From NCBI RefSeq assembly GCF_000422285.1, contig NZ_AULM01000022.1, forward strand, positions 1-64,000: a stretch of DNA of 64,000 nt, in the 5' to 3' direction. The first letter of the stretch is position 1. Every line of letters begins with the position of its first letter. Source of the DNA: Desulfatiglans anilini DSM 4660 (lineage in GTDB: Bacteria; Desulfobacterota; DSM-4660; Desulfatiglandales; Desulfatiglandaceae). The translations under genes and the position numbers were made by a program. Below are positions 33,219 through 42,946 of the stretch, piece after piece. Below the pieces are notes generated by a model. That model saw only the letters and a list, made by a program, of their open reading frames with translations. It had not been told where the DNA came from and made no database searches.

Positions 33219-35285
33219 ATGATTCAAGGGGCTTTGGTCATGCTGGGTTTGGGCACCATGTGCGGCCTTCTCTTGAGCCTGGCATCAAGGGTTTTTCATG
33301 TCGAGCAGGACCCCAGGATCGAGTTGGTGGAAGAATGTCTGGCGGGAGCAAACTGCGGGGGCTGCGGGTATGCCGGGTGTACGGCTGCGGCTGTGGCCAT
33401 CGTAGCGGGACAAGCGCCGGCAAGCGCCTGTATCGTGGGTGGGCCGGAGTCCGCCCGCAAGGTGGCGGCCATCATGGGCCTCGACGCGGGGCTCGCGGAG
33501 CCGGCGCGGGCCCTCAATTTCTGCACCGGTGGGGATCGCGCGGACAACAAATTCCTCTATTTGGGGGTCAACACCTGTCACGCGGAGGCGATGTTGTACG
33601 GAGGCAAGCGCCTGTGCGAGATCGGGTGCCTGGGGCATGGCGACTGCGTCAGGGCGTGCCAGTTCGGGGCGCTGAGCATGGGGCCGGAAGGCCTGCCCGT
33701 TGTAGACCAATCGAAATGCGTGGGGTGCGGTGCCTGCCAGAGGATTTGCCCCAAGGGCATCATCCGGGTCAAGACCATGTCGGAGCGCCTGCTCCATTTC
33801 AACCGGTCGGATGAGTGCCTGGCGCCGTGCCGGCAGACCTGCCCGGCGGAGATCAATATCTCGAGATATATCCATCAAATCCGTGAAGGCGACTACGAGG
33901 GCGCCGTCCACACCATCCGCGAGCGCAACCCGCTGCTGCTCGCCTGCGGACGGGTCTGTCCACACCCCTGTGAGAATCAGTGCCGGCGGGGCATCGAGGA
34001 TGAACCGGTCTCGATCAATCAACTGAAGCGTTTTGTGGCCGACTACGAGATGCATTCCGGAAAACGCCTGCCCATCAGCAAGGCGCCGCCCACGAACCGC
34101 CGGATCGCGGTGATCGGTGGGGGGCCGGCAGGGTTGAGCTGCGCCTATTTCCTGGCCCGCCTCGGACACGAGGTGACGATTTTCGAAGCGATGCCGAAGC
34201 TCGGTGGTATGCTGCGCTATGGCATCCCCGAGTACCGCCTCCCGAAGAAGGTGCTCGATTGGGAGATAGAGGGCATCATCAATCTCGGGATCGAGGTTCG
34301 CACCAACGTGACCTTCGGGTTGGATTTCAGCTTGGCTTCCTTGGTCGCCGTCGGTTATGACGCCATATTTATGGGGATCGGGGCATGGAAGGATTCCAGG
34401 TTGAGGGTCGAGGGAGAGGATCTCATTGGATGTTACACGGGGATCGATTTCCTGAGCCGCATGGCCGGGGGTGCGCCCGTGGAGATCGGTGAGACGGCGG
34501 CGGTCATCGGGGGCGGGAATACCGCCATCGACTGCGCCCGGACCCTGGTGAGGAAAGGGGCCAAGAAAGTCTATCTCGTTTACAGGCGTACACGCAAGGA
34601 GATGCCGGCCAACGAAATCGAAATCGAGGCTGCCGATCACGAAGGGATCGAGATGCTTTTTCTATGCGCCCCGGTCAGGGTGGTGGGGGATGAGAACGGT
34701 AAAGTAACGCATCTCGAGTACTTGAAGATGGAGCTTGGAGAGCCTGATGCCAGCGGGAGGCGAAGACCCGTCCCCGTCGAAGGGTCTGAGACCCTTCTGA
34801 AAACGGATATGGTGATCACGGCCATCGGCCAGGCGCCTGACATCGGGTTCAAGGAGAAAACCGAGGACCGTCTGGCGCAGCTGAAGACTACACGCTGGAG
34901 CACGATCGAGGGGAACCCCTACACCACGCAGACGAGCATTCCTTATATCTTCGCAGCGGGAGACGCCGCAACGGGGCCCTCGCTGGTGGTGGAGGCCATC
35001 GGGGGCGGGCGGAGGGCCGCGCGTTCGATTCATCAGTATGTCATGGGGGAGGAGGTGCATGCAGGCCAGCAGGAACTGGGTCGAAAAATGATCGACAAAA
35101 CCATTTTCGAATCGGTGCCGGGTATCGAGCCCAAACCCCGGTGCACAATGGAGGAATTGCCGGTTGACGTGCGCGTTCAATCCTTTGTGGAGGTGGACCA
35201 GGTGCTCACAGAGGAAACCGCGCTCGCGGAAAGCCAACGGTGCCTCGACTGCGGTCTGCTTTGCTACAACGTCGATAAAGATTGA
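33219..35285 (+). CDS. RnfB-like ferredoxin fused to GltD-like NAD(P)H/FAD oxidoreductase
   Basis: The 688-residue fusion begins with a membrane helix (about 1-25). An RnfB-type cluster site follows (C40, C46, C49, C54 in ECLAGANCGGCGYAGC, and C71), then two ferredoxin cluster motifs (about 133-180, CVGCGACQRICPKG). The rest is a glutamate-synthase-small-subunit-like module: N-terminal Fe-S part (CLAPCRQTCPAEI, CGRVCPHPCENQC), FAD motif VIGGGPAGLSCAYFLARLG near 300, and NAD(P) motif VIGGGNTAIDCARTLVRKG. It ends with CLDCGLLC. It would link NAD(P)H to ferredoxin at the membrane. No other rnf genes are nearby. AAAGGAG precedes the ATG. Confidence 0.88.
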   Translation: MIQGALVMLGLGTMCGLLLSLASRVFHVEQDPRIELVEECLAGANCGGCGYAGCTAAAVAIVAGQAPASACIVGGPESARKVAAIMGLDAGLAEPARALNFCTGGDRADNKFLYLGVNTCHAEAMLYGGKRLCEIGCLGHGDCVRACQFGALSMGPEGLPVVDQSKCVGCGACQRICPKGIIRVKTMSERLLHFNRSDECLAPCRQTCPAEINISRYIHQIREGDYEGAVHTIRERNPLLLACGRVCPHPCENQCRRGIEDEPVSINQLKRFVADYEMHSGKRLPISKAPPTNRRIAVIGGGPAGLSCAYFLARLGHEVTIFEAMPKLGGMLRYGIPEYRLPKKVLDWEIEGIINLGIEVRTNVTFGLDFSLASLVAVGYDAIFMGIGAWKDSRLRVEGEDLIGCYTGIDFLSRMAGGAPVEIGETAAVIGGGNTAIDCARTLVRKGAKKVYLVYRRTRKEMPANEIEIEAADHEGIEMLFLCAPVRVVGDENGKVTHLEYLKMELGEPDASGRRRPVPVEGSETLLKTDMVITAIGQAPDIGFKEKTEDRLAQLKTTRWSTIEGNPYTTQTSIPYIFAAGDAATGPSLVVEAIGGGRRAARSIHQYVMGEEVHAGQQELGRKMIDKTIFESVPGIEPKPRCTMEELPVDVRVQSFVEVDQVLTEETALAESQRCLDCGLLCYNVDKD

Positions 35286-35455
35286 CCCGGGTGCCCTCTG
35301 TCTCCAGTCCCGTAACTGTTTTACTGATCGTCAGATCGAGTGCCGGGACCAGGGCGTTGTCTCATCCCGTTTGAAGCGGGCTGGTTTGTGTCAACCGCTA
35401 CCGGTCTAGGGGGTGAGGGCTGGCGGAAAAAGATTTCGAATGCGAGGGGTTGACG

Positions 35456-35926
35456 ATGCCGAGTGTCGATTTTCTGGGTAAAGTCGATTTATTGAGGGGC
35501 CTCGATGAGCCTCGGCTGCTGCTCATTCAGGAGAGTTGCCAGCCGAAATCCTATGCTTTGGGTGAGAGGCTTTTCAAGGAAGACGAGATCGCAGACAGGA
35601 TCTGGATCGTGGAACGAGGCGAGGTGGGCCTTTTTTTCAATCTCCCCGGCCGGAAACGCTCAACCGAAAACCTTGTCGTGTCCATTTCGTCCGGTGAGTC
35701 GCTGGGCTGGTCCGGTTTCATGCCGCCCTACAGATACAGCCTGTCGGCATACTGCAACTCGGAACGCTGCGACATATTGATGCTCATGAAGGATGACCTG
35801 ACCAGGCTCTCAGAGCAGGACTACCGGTTGGGTTATACGGTGATGTCGAATCTCGCGGCCGTGGTGAGCAGGCGCTTTGACCAATTGCAGGAGTGGGGGA
35901 CGGTTTTGCCGCTCCCCTCTGTTTGA
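35456..35926 (+). CDS. Cyclic-nucleotide-binding-domain protein (copy 1)
   Basis: The 156-residue protein is a single CRP-type beta-barrel sensor domain: FLGKVDLLRGLDEPRLLLIQ, YALGERLFKEDEIADRIWIV, ERGEVGLFFNL and SGESLGWSGFMPPYRYSLSA. It lacks a helix-turn-helix. The phosphate-binding-cassette region is diverged (the usual R-S/T-A is not evident), so the ligand is uncertain. Start ATG 35456 with GAGGGG is preferred over TTG 35450. A paralogue follows, and the upstream neighbour is the RnfB-GltD fusion, suggesting redox or signalling control of that enzyme. Confidence 0.8.
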   Translation: MPSVDFLGKVDLLRGLDEPRLLLIQESCQPKSYALGERLFKEDEIADRIWIVERGEVGLFFNLPGRKRSTENLVVSISSGESLGWSGFMPPYRYSLSAYCNSERCDILMLMKDDLTRLSEQDYRLGYTVMSNLAAVVSRRFDQLQEWGTVLPLPSV

Positions 35927-36133
35927 GTTTTCCCCATGCGTGTTCGAATCGCTTTAAGCCGGGCTGTGCAGTGCGGAGCGTCACCCCGTGGTCGGGGTGG
36001 TTGGTAGCGTTGCACGCCGCCCGCTCTTCAAGCGCTCGGTGCTGCAAAGGATTCAGGAAATTCAGTTTTTACGGGCCGGGGCCTGACAACTGCGGTATTC
36101 AAGACAACCGTTTTCCGAGAGCAGGAGGGTCGG

Positions 36134-36616
36134 ATGGTCAGCCTTGATTTTTTGGAGGAGGTGGAGGTCTTCAGGGGATTGGACGATGACCGGCTCGCAG
36201 CCTTGCGAGGGTGCTGCGAGGAGTCTGAATTCAAAAGGGGGGATGAACTTTTTGGTATCGGGACGGATGCTAAGCATCTGTGGGCGGTGGAGAAAGGTGA
36301 GGTGACCCTGATGGGGGAGCCGTCCAAGACAGCCGGCTCAGCAGCGTTTCCACTTTCTTCGTTGGAGACGAGCATGATCTTCGGCTGGTCGAGTATGGTC
36401 CCGCCTTACCGGCATATGCATTCGGCGTTTTGCGCCAGCAGGACCTGCCGGGCGATAAAAATCGAAAGCGCCTGCCTTTCACGGGTGTTCGAGGAGGATC
36501 CCGAAATGGGCTACCGGGTCATGATGAGGCTCTTGAGATCCATCGGAAGGCGGTTCCATTCGCTTCAGGAAGAGCTGGTCAGGCGCCGTGGGCAGGATAT
36601 GCTGAACCAGTGGTGA
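36134..36616 (+). CDS. Cyclic-nucleotide-binding-domain protein (copy 2)
   Basis: The 160-residue paralogue of the preceding gene has the same layout: FLEEVEVFRGLDDDRLAALR, FKRGDELFGIGTDAKHLWAV, EKGEVTLMGEPS and FGWSSMVPPYRHMHSAFCAS. It also has no DNA-binding domain. Tandem duplication is clear from residue order and from flanking DNA. A decayed third copy lies at 38198-38464. It is separated from that copy by an AT-rich gene on the other strand. Confidence 0.8.
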   Translation: MVSLDFLEEVEVFRGLDDDRLAALRGCCEESEFKRGDELFGIGTDAKHLWAVEKGEVTLMGEPSKTAGSAAFPLSSLETSMIFGWSSMVPPYRHMHSAFCASRTCRAIKIESACLSRVFEEDPEMGYRVMMRLLRSIGRRFHSLQEELVRRRGQDMLNQW

Positions 36617-36689
36617 GTATGGTGTGGAGGTGCAGGGCTTTTGTGAAAATTTTAGAAATCCGTAATACATCCGGATGAATCTATAACAC

Positions 36690-37922
36690 CTACCAATATT
36701 CACTTCGGAGAATATGCCAACCGAAATACCATGCATTTGGTGCATTTTTAACTATATCATAAAACGATCTATTCAAAGTATTTTTGGAATGATAGCTTAA
36801 ATATATTACGCAGCCTTCTTTCTTGGTTACCATCATTTGATGGTCGATAATATAATCATTATTCCAATCAGCGCTTACTACGTCACCCAATTGAATATCA
36901 CAGGTTGTAGTGACATTGTATGCCCGATTCCTAAAATACATATGCCATGCCAAATTATCGGCTGCACTCCATGTGTAAGTCCATATGTTACCTGCACCGC
37001 TTTTTTCAAACCACCATTCTAAAATATTTTTTTTATCCCATCCGGTTGTCATAAACCAACCGCCAGCATAAAGACATTGTGATGCAAAATTGGTGCAATC
37101 CTTTTGTAATGGGTGTCCGTAATAGGGGTTACAACTTTCGGCATAAGCTATAGCATAATTCACTGCCGATGCCCTATTGTATGGATAAATTTCCAATTCG
37201 TGATTTAACATTTCCTCACTTTTGGCATGGGTTTCACTCATTTGATGATGCAATGGAATTTCCAGGGGAGGTAATACTAGAGGTTCGACAGCATCAGGAT
37301 TGTTTTCCATATATTCATCTAGCTGTATCTTGGCATCTGGTGTATCCGGTACAATTGGGTAAGTTACATCTTTTTTGTCATTTAAGTTTGAATAGAAGAT
37401 TTCATCATGTTGTTGATCGTAGATAACATCGTAATTTCTCATTGACTTCTTTATGATCATCACATGATCCATAACAGTTACAGTCAGTGGAGCGTCAAAA
37501 TTAGGTGAATGAATAAGCCGGCTCTGCATTTTGTTTTTCTCTCGAACTTTGATATATATCATTCTGCCGATTTTTTTCGTTATGATTATATCGATAATTT
37601 CCGATTGTGACCATATATATTCAATTTCGTCTTCTTCTTTTATTGTATTATATAAATCTATAAGTGTCGTTTTGTATTCATCGCCTGAAAATTTCCTCCC
37701 CATAGCCTCGGTTATCGGAAAATTATATCCCTCATCTACACCTGTTATTAGTAACATATCTCTCATTTCAAACAAATGCAATATTGTAGATCTGATTGAA
37801 TCTTCTTCATCTTGTTGGATATTGTATTCAGCATTGACAACACTTTCGCCATAAATTAGAACCAAAAAAAATAGACACAATTTGGCGATAATAATACAAA
37901 GGCTGCAATTTGCATGTCTCAT
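36690..37922 (-). CDS. Secreted amidase-domain (Amidase_6-like) protein, AT-rich
   Basis: The 410-residue protein has a signal peptide (IIAKLCLFFLVLIYGESVVNA). Its C-terminal third fits the putative amidase/papain-like family: YNRASAVNYAIAYAESCNPY, KDCTNFASQCLYAGGWFM with the likely catalytic Cys, and IIDHQMMVTKKEG with a likely His. The N-terminal part is unrecognised. Base composition is strikingly AT-rich compared with both neighbours, and such proteins are common in Firmicutes, so acquisition by transfer is likely. AAAGGAG precedes the ATG. It interrupts a duplicated gene array. It may act on cell-wall peptides or amide substrates outside the cell. Confidence 0.75.
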   Translation of the reverse strand: MRHANCSLCIIIAKLCLFFLVLIYGESVVNAEYNIQQDEEDSIRSTILHLFEMRDMLLITGVDEGYNFPITEAMGRKFSGDEYKTTLIDLYNTIKEEDEIEYIWSQSEIIDIIITKKIGRMIYIKVREKNKMQSRLIHSPNFDAPLTVTVMDHVMIIKKSMRNYDVIYDQQHDEIFYSNLNDKKDVTYPIVPDTPDAKIQLDEYMENNPDAVEPLVLPPLEIPLHHQMSETHAKSEEMLNHELEIYPYNRASAVNYAIAYAESCNPYYGHPLQKDCTNFASQCLYAGGWFMTTGWDKKNILEWWFEKSGAGNIWTYTWSAADNLAWHMYFRNRAYNVTTTCDIQLGDVVSADWNNDYIIDHQMMVTKKEGCVIYLSYHSKNTLNRSFYDIVKNAPNAWYFGWHILRSEYW

Positions 37923-38197
37923 GTATAGTCTCCTTTCTTCAAAGTATGCTTTTTTTATTGCTGCAATAATGGTACCGTTTGTGTTGAATATTGCCTGTTT
38001 TGGGCATTAACATAGCCCTTGGAAGTGAAAGCACAAAATCTTGTTGCTTTTTTTCCGATGCAGAAAAAATTGCTCAGCCTAGGAGGAACAGAGCGGAAGG
38101 AGAGACTGCACATGTTATTGTGAACACCGGTCTTCGCCATATACCGGTCTTTGGGATGAGGTCTGGTGGGAAGGGTTTCGAATGCAAGGGATCGACG

Positions 38198-38464
38198 ATG
38201 CCGAGTGACGTTTTCCGAGTAAAGTTGCTTTATTGAAGGGTTTTGAGTAGCCCGGTCGCTGATCATCCAGGGGTGTTGCCGGCAGGACTTCCCGGGTGAT
38301 CAGGATCGACAGCGCCAGTCTTTGCACGTTTCTGTTGGAGGATGATCCCGGAATGGGTTGGCGGGTCATGATGAGGCCCTTGAGATCGATCTGCAGGTCT
38401 TTTCATTCAGTCCTGGAAGCGGAGGTGAGGCACCGGGAACAGGATATTCTGAACCGGTGGTGAG
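38198..38464 (+). pseudogene. Decayed third copy of the cyclic-nucleotide-binding protein
   Basis: The first ~80 nt (GACGATGCCGAGTGACGTTT onward) match the start of copy 1 at 35456, including the leader before the ATG. From about 38283 to 38464 (CAGGACTTCCCGGG to GAACCGGTGGTGA) it matches the end of copy 2 (36438-36616). About 250 nt of the middle are missing and an in-frame TGA follows codon 12. It is a chimeric deletion remnant, not a functional gene. Confidence 0.8.
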
Positions 38465-38465
38465 T

Positions 38466-38676
38466 TTCCTTCCGGAAACGGTCTTTTTTCCAACTCGGGC
38501 GTCAATCTGTTGTTTTCTGGGGCGGCGATCTATAGGCCGCTTCCGAGCAAGTGCTGGATTTCATCGGTATTGTGAAAACCGCGGCCCACTTGGCAGCGGT
38601 AGGACCGATCACCCGAAGGGTGTGAAGAAAATATTCTCATTTCCGGATGGACACGAGTTAAATTTTGAAGACGCAC
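38466..38676 (+). repeat. Dispersed intergenic repeat, copy 5
   Basis: It starts GTTTCCTTCCGGAAACGG and contains GGGCGTCAATCTGTTG, CCGAAGGGTGTGAAGAAAA and CTCATTTCCGGATGGACACG. The flank right after it (CGGCTTTTGTGAAAATTT) also occurs directly behind copy 2 of the paralogous gene at ~36635 without the element in between, which implies insertion or precise loss. Confidence 0.75.
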
Positions 38677-38707
38677 GGCTTTTGTGAAAATTTGAACAAA
38701 TACCTTC

Positions 38708-38736
38708 TTGACACGGCTCGAAACTTTTGGTATTCC
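38708..38736 (+). promoter_or_regulatory. Candidate promoter of sat
   Basis: TTGACA (38708-38713), 17 nt, TATTCC (38731-38736). It is ~340 nt before the sat ATG and is the best match in this gap. The leader in between has no recognised structure. Confidence 0.5.
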
Positions 38737-39073
38737 TCGCACGTTACAATTGGACATGCTGGTCCTGACCCGGCAGGGATTGCGGTAAAGCGCGTCGAGA
38801 CTGAGCAGGTGGGCGTTTGATCATATCGAAGTGGACGGAGGAAGCCGCCGGCTGGCAGGAAAAGGCCTTGCCGGTTGCATAAACTGGCAGCTCATGCCAA
38901 AACCGCTTTGATCCGCCTGCAGCCGGTGCGCACGAGGAGCGGGTTCGCTTGGAGCATCCAAGCTTGCGCCAATGCAAAGGGGTTACAATGACCGGTTTTG
39001 GCGGGGAACACCGAGTTTGTAGCGATGCTTTTTTGGCAGGGAATCACCAACTAAACCCAGAGGAGAGGAAACG

Positions 39074-40264
39074 ATGATTAAGCCGCATGGATCCGATAAA
39101 CTGAATCCGTTGTATGTCATGGACGACGCAAAGCGCGCCCAGTTAACCAAGGAAGCCGAGAGCCTGCCTTCCATCGTGGTCAGTTCGGCCGCAGCCGGCA
39201 ATGCCGTCATGATGGGGGGCGGTTATTTCAATCCCCTGACGGGATTCATGAACGCCGCAGAGGCGATGAGCGTCGCGAAGGACATGAAGCTGAAGAACGG
39301 GCTGTTCTGGCCTGTGCCGATCGTGAATGTCGTGCCGGACGCCTCCGCTGTCAAAGGCGCGAAGAAGATCGCCCTCAGAGACCCGAACGTCGCCGGCAAC
39401 CCGGTCCTGGCGATCCAGGAAGTGGAAGCCATCGAAGAGTTCACCCCCGAGCAGATGAAGGAAATGACGCTGTCGATCTTCCGGACGGAAGACGAGAACC
39501 ACCCCGGGGTAAAGGCCTTCAACTCGGTTGGAAGGACGGTCATTTCCGGACCGATTCAAGTGCTGAACTATTCCTATTTCGATAAGGACTTCGGGGATAC
39601 CTTCAAGACGGCTTATGAGATCCGTGAGATGATGGGCAAACTCGGCTGGGAAAAGGTCGTCGCCTTCCAGACCCGGAACCCGATGCATCTGGCCCACGAG
39701 GAACTCTGCCGCATGGCTTACAACGACCTCAAGACCGACGGCATCCTGATCCACATGCTCCTCGGTAAGCTGAAGGCCGGTGATATCCCTGCGGATGTCC
39801 GCGATGCCTGCATCCGGAAGATGGTCGAACTGTATTTCCCGCCGAATACGGTGCTTGTTACTGGATATGGGTTCGACATGCTGTATGCCGGTCCGAAGGA
39901 AGCCCTGCTGCACGCGGTATTCCGCCAGAACTGCGGCTGTACGCACCTGATCGTCGGGCGTGACCATGCCGGAGTCGGCGACTACTACGGCCCCTTTGAC
40001 GCTCAGACGATCTTCGACGAGATCCCGAAAGACGCCCTCCTGCTCGACATCTACCGGGCGGACCACACAGCCTGGTCGAAGAAATTGAACAAGATCGTTA
40101 TGATGCGCGACGTACCGGACCACACCAAGGATGATTTCATTCTCCTTTCCGGCACCAAGGTCCGTGAGATGCTGGGTAATGGGCAGGCACCGCCTCCCGA
40201 GTTCTCACGCCCGGAAGTCGCCCAGATCCTGATCAACTACTATCAGTCAATCGACAAGAAGTAG
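39074..40264 (+). CDS. sat: Sulfate adenylyltransferase (ATP sulfurylase)
   Basis: The 396-residue cytoplasmic enzyme makes adenosine 5'-phosphosulfate from ATP and sulfate, the first step of dissimilatory sulfate reduction. Signature motifs are [18 protein letters not shown] (Q-x-R-N-x-x-H-x-x-H), [20 protein letters not shown] and [20 protein letters not shown]. The length fits homo-oligomeric bacterial/archaeal dissimilatory Sat without an APS-kinase domain. A strong AGAGGAGAGG precedes the ATG and a good terminator follows at 40309. Its product feeds AprBA, encoded 13 kb downstream. Confidence 0.96.
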   Translation: MIKPHGSDKLNPLYVMDDAKRAQLTKEAESLPSIVVSSAAAGNAVMMGGGYFNPLTGFMNAAEAMSVAKDMKLKNGLFWPVPIVNVVPDASAVKGAKKIALRDPNVAGNPVLAIQEVEAIEEFTPEQMKEMTLSIFRTEDENHPGVKAFNSVGRTVISGPIQVLNYSYFDKDFGDTFKTAYEIREMMGKLGWEKVVAFQTRNPMHLAHEELCRMAYNDLKTDGILIHMLLGKLKAGDIPADVRDACIRKMVELYFPPNTVLVTGYGFDMLYAGPKEALLHAVFRQNCGCTHLIVGRDHAGVGDYYGPFDAQTIFDEIPKDALLLDIYRADHTAWSKKLNKIVMMRDVPDHTKDDFILLSGTKVREMLGNGQAPPPEFSRPEVAQILINYYQSIDKK

Positions 40265-40308
40265 GCAGGATCGTTTTGGGGGTCGAACCGGCCCTTCGAC
40301 GGTTAGAG

Positions 40309-40343
40309 AAGCCCGCCCTGTTTTAAGGAGGCGGGCTTTTTTT
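40309..40343 (+). terminator. Intrinsic terminator after sat
   Basis: AAGCCCGCC (40309-40317) pairs with GGCGGGCTT (40330-40338) over 9 bp with a 12-nt loop, and at least five further T follow. Confidence 0.85.
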
Positions 40344-40391
40344 ATAACATTCCGATCATGCGGAATCCTGACCGAACCTGGGAGATGTAAA

Positions 40392-41099
40392 ATGGATGCA
40401 GGGCGCAAGGCAGTAGTGCTGTCAAGCGGCGGATTGGACTCGACGACTGTGATGGCGATTGCCCTTGAAGAAGGTTTCGACGTATACAGTTTAACGGTTG
40501 ACTACGGACAACGACACAAGGTGGAACTGGAGGCTGCACGCAAGGTTGCCTCTGTATTGGGCGCCGAGGAGCACAAGGTCCTGCGTGTCGATTTGGCGGG
40601 AATAGGCGGGTCGGCACTGACAGACAACCTCAGGGTCCCGAAGGGCCGTCAGGAAGATCAAATCCCTAATGAGATTCCCATCACCTATGTCCCTGCACGG
40701 AATACCGTTTTTCTTTCTCTGGCCTTGGGTTGGGCCGAGGTGCTGGGGGCTGCGCATATCTTCATCGGGGCCAACAGCATCGATTACAGCGGCTATCCGG
40801 ACTGCAGGCCGGAGTACCTGTCGGCCTTCGAAAGGCTGGCCTTGCTGGCCACCAAGGCTGGAGTGGAAGGGCGGCTGAAGATGCGGATCCACGCGCCTTT
40901 ATTACATATGACCAAACGGGAAATCATTTTGAAGGGCTTGGAACTGGGTGTGGATTACAGCCTGACCCACAGCTGCTACGATCCACTGCCGGACGGCCGG
41001 GCCTGCGGAGAGTGCGACAGCTGCCGGCTGCGAAGGAAGGGGTTCCGGGAGGCCGGCATCCAGGACCCTTCGGAAAGGCAGGATGCCGGCCGGCCGTAA
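40392..41099 (+). CDS. queC: 7-cyano-7-deazaguanine synthase QueC
   Basis: The 235-residue enzyme makes preQ0 from 7-carboxy-7-deazaguanine and ammonia using ATP, in queuosine biosynthesis. The PP-loop motif [17 protein letters not shown] is at residues 8-24. [37 protein letters not shown] and [18 protein letters not shown] are family signatures. The zinc site is at the C-terminus ([20 protein letters not shown]). No other que genes are next to it. Confidence 0.95.
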   Translation: MDAGRKAVVLSSGGLDSTTVMAIALEEGFDVYSLTVDYGQRHKVELEAARKVASVLGAEEHKVLRVDLAGIGGSALTDNLRVPKGRQEDQIPNEIPITYVPARNTVFLSLALGWAEVLGAAHIFIGANSIDYSGYPDCRPEYLSAFERLALLATKAGVEGRLKMRIHAPLLHMTKREIILKGLELGVDYSLTHSCYDPLPDGRACGECDSCRLRRKGFREAGIQDPSERQDAGRP

Positions 41100-41116
41100 A
41101 AGGGGGGCTCAGATCT

Positions 41117-42946
41117 CTATTTCCTTGGAGGTGACGGGGCCTCTGGGGGATAAAGCTTCTCGATTTCTCCCTGAAATTTTTCTTCCAGGATTTTTCGCTT
41201 CAGTTTAAGTGTCGGGGTCATCTCGCCTGTTTCCTGGGTCCATTCGTGGGGCAGCAGGCGGAACTTGCGGATCTGTTCGACCCGGGCGAAGTCAGCCATG
41301 AGGCGTTCGATTTCGCGCGTGTAAAGGTCGACCACGGGTTGATTCTGGATGAGATCCTCGTGGTCTGTGAAGGACACTTGATTGGTCCGGGCCCATTTCT
41401 TGAGCTCTTCGAAGGCCGGGACGATCAGCGCGGAGAGATATTTCCTTTTTTCTCCGATCACGGCCACCTGCTCGATAAAGGGGGACTCCATCAACCGGCT
41501 TTCAATATTTCTGGGGGCGATATTTTTGCCGCCGGCGGTGACGATAATATCCTTGATCCTGCCCGTGATGGAAAGGTAGCCCTCCGCATCCACGGTGCCG
41601 AGATCCCCTGTCCGAAAGAACCCGTCCTCCGTAAAAGCCTCACGAGTCGCAGCCTCATCCTTATAATAACCAAGCATAACCTGCGGCCCCTTGATGAGGA
41701 TCTCCCCCTCGGGTGAAATCTTGACGGTGGTTTCCGGCACTGGCGGGCCCACGGTTCCTGGTTTGATAAGACAGAAGCGGTTCACGTTGGTGATGGGGGT
41801 TGTCTCCGTCAGTCCGAAGCCTTCCAGTACCGTGATTCCCATGCCGAGGAAAAACTCCGCGTCGGAGACAGACAGCGCGCCGCCACCGGACACGGCGAAT
41901 CTCAGGCGATCCATGCCGAGCACGGCCTTCAGCTTCGAAAAGATGATCTTGTCCGCCAAACGGTAACGCAAGGCGAAAAACCCCTTCGGCGGTTTCTGGG
42001 TGCATGCGTAAGGCAGGTTCAGCCTGGCGGTTTCAATGGCCCATTTGAAAAGGGCCTGCTTGGTGGCCGGGGCTTCGCCGACCTTGGCGAGGATGCCGGA
42101 GTGGATCTTTTCGTAAAACCTCGGTACGCTGATGATGCAGGTGGGTTTGATCTCCACCATGTTCTCCTGAATCTTGGAAAAATCTTCGGCGAAGGCCACT
42201 TGGGCGCCCCATGCAATGGGCATGTAATACCCGGCGGTTCTCTCCAGGGAATGGGAGAGCGGCAGGAAGGACAGGAGGACGTCCTGGTCCGACACGAGGT
42301 CCCAGAAATCCGCCAGGGCCTGACGCACATTGGATACGAAATTGTCGTGAGAGAGCATCACGCCTTTGGGGGGACCGGTGGTGCCCGAGGTGTAGATGAT
42401 GGTGGCTACGTCGGAGGGTTTGACCGCGGCCAGCCTTGATTCGAAGACGTCGTTCCGGCCCTTTTTTTCGCCCTCCTGCAGCGCCTGGTCGAAATTGAGC
42501 ACATCCGGGCCGAACCCTTCTGCGGTGTCATAGGCTACAATGAACTCCAACCCGGGGAGACGGTCCCGGATCTGCATGATCTTCTGCAGGTGTTCTGCCG
42601 CACCGACCAGGCATCCTTTGGATTCGGAGTGCTGCAGCACATAATAGGCCTCCTCGGCGGAGTTGGTGGCATAGATCGGGACGTCTACGGCGCCGATGGA
42701 GAGGATGGCCAGGTCGCTCACCCACCATTCATACCGATTGGGGGAAAAGATGGCCACCCGATCCCCTGGTTCGATGCCTCTGGAGATCAGGAAGGCGGCG
42801 AGGTTCCGGACCATGGTGTTCATCCGGTTCCAGGAGATGTCCACATACCGGCCCCCTGTCTTGTACGAAACGCAGGTGCGGTCGCCGTACTTGCGGACCT
42901 GTTGCTGGAAAACGGCTGGCATCGAAGTGTCTTTCAATCGCTCCAT
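41117..42946 (-). CDS. Long-chain acyl-CoA synthetase (AMP-forming, FadD15-like)
   Basis: The 609-residue enzyme activates fatty acids to acyl-CoA through an acyl-adenylate. The AMP-binding P-loop is TIIYTSGTTGPPKGVMLSHD near 195. EGFGLTETTPITNVN and GYLSITGRIKDIIVTAGGKN (motif with the hinge Asp) follow. Its length and motifs fit the FadD15/FAA family of membrane-associated long-chain ligases. GGAGG lies before the ATG at 42946. It converges with queC, with stops 17 nt apart. Confidence 0.92.
   Translation of the reverse strand: MERLKDTSMPAVFQQQVRKYGDRTCVSYKTGGRYVDISWNRMNTMVRNLAAFLISRGIEPGDRVAIFSPNRYEWWVSDLAILSIGAVDVPIYATNSAEEAYYVLQHSESKGCLVGAAEHLQKIMQIRDRLPGLEFIVAYDTAEGFGPDVLNFDQALQEGEKKGRNDVFESRLAAVKPSDVATIIYTSGTTGPPKGVMLSHDNFVSNVRQALADFWDLVSDQDVLLSFLPLSHSLERTAGYYMPIAWGAQVAFAEDFSKIQENMVEIKPTCIISVPRFYEKIHSGILAKVGEAPATKQALFKWAIETARLNLPYACTQKPPKGFFALRYRLADKIIFSKLKAVLGMDRLRFAVSGGGALSVSDAEFFLGMGITVLEGFGLTETTPITNVNRFCLIKPGTVGPPVPETTVKISPEGEILIKGPQVMLGYYKDEAATREAFTEDGFFRTGDLGTVDAEGYLSITGRIKDIIVTAGGKNIAPRNIESRLMESPFIEQVAVIGEKRKYLSALIVPAFEELKKWARTNQVSFTDHEDLIQNQPVVDLYTREIERLMADFARVEQIRKFRLLPHEWTQETGEMTPTLKLKRKILEEKFQGEIEKLYPPEAPSPPRK

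Noticed and set aside
33059-33814. 251-codon plus-strand frame overlapping the RnfB-GltD start
   Set aside because: Its product is Gly/Arg-rich without motifs, while the overlapping frame shows correctly spaced Fe-S cysteines.
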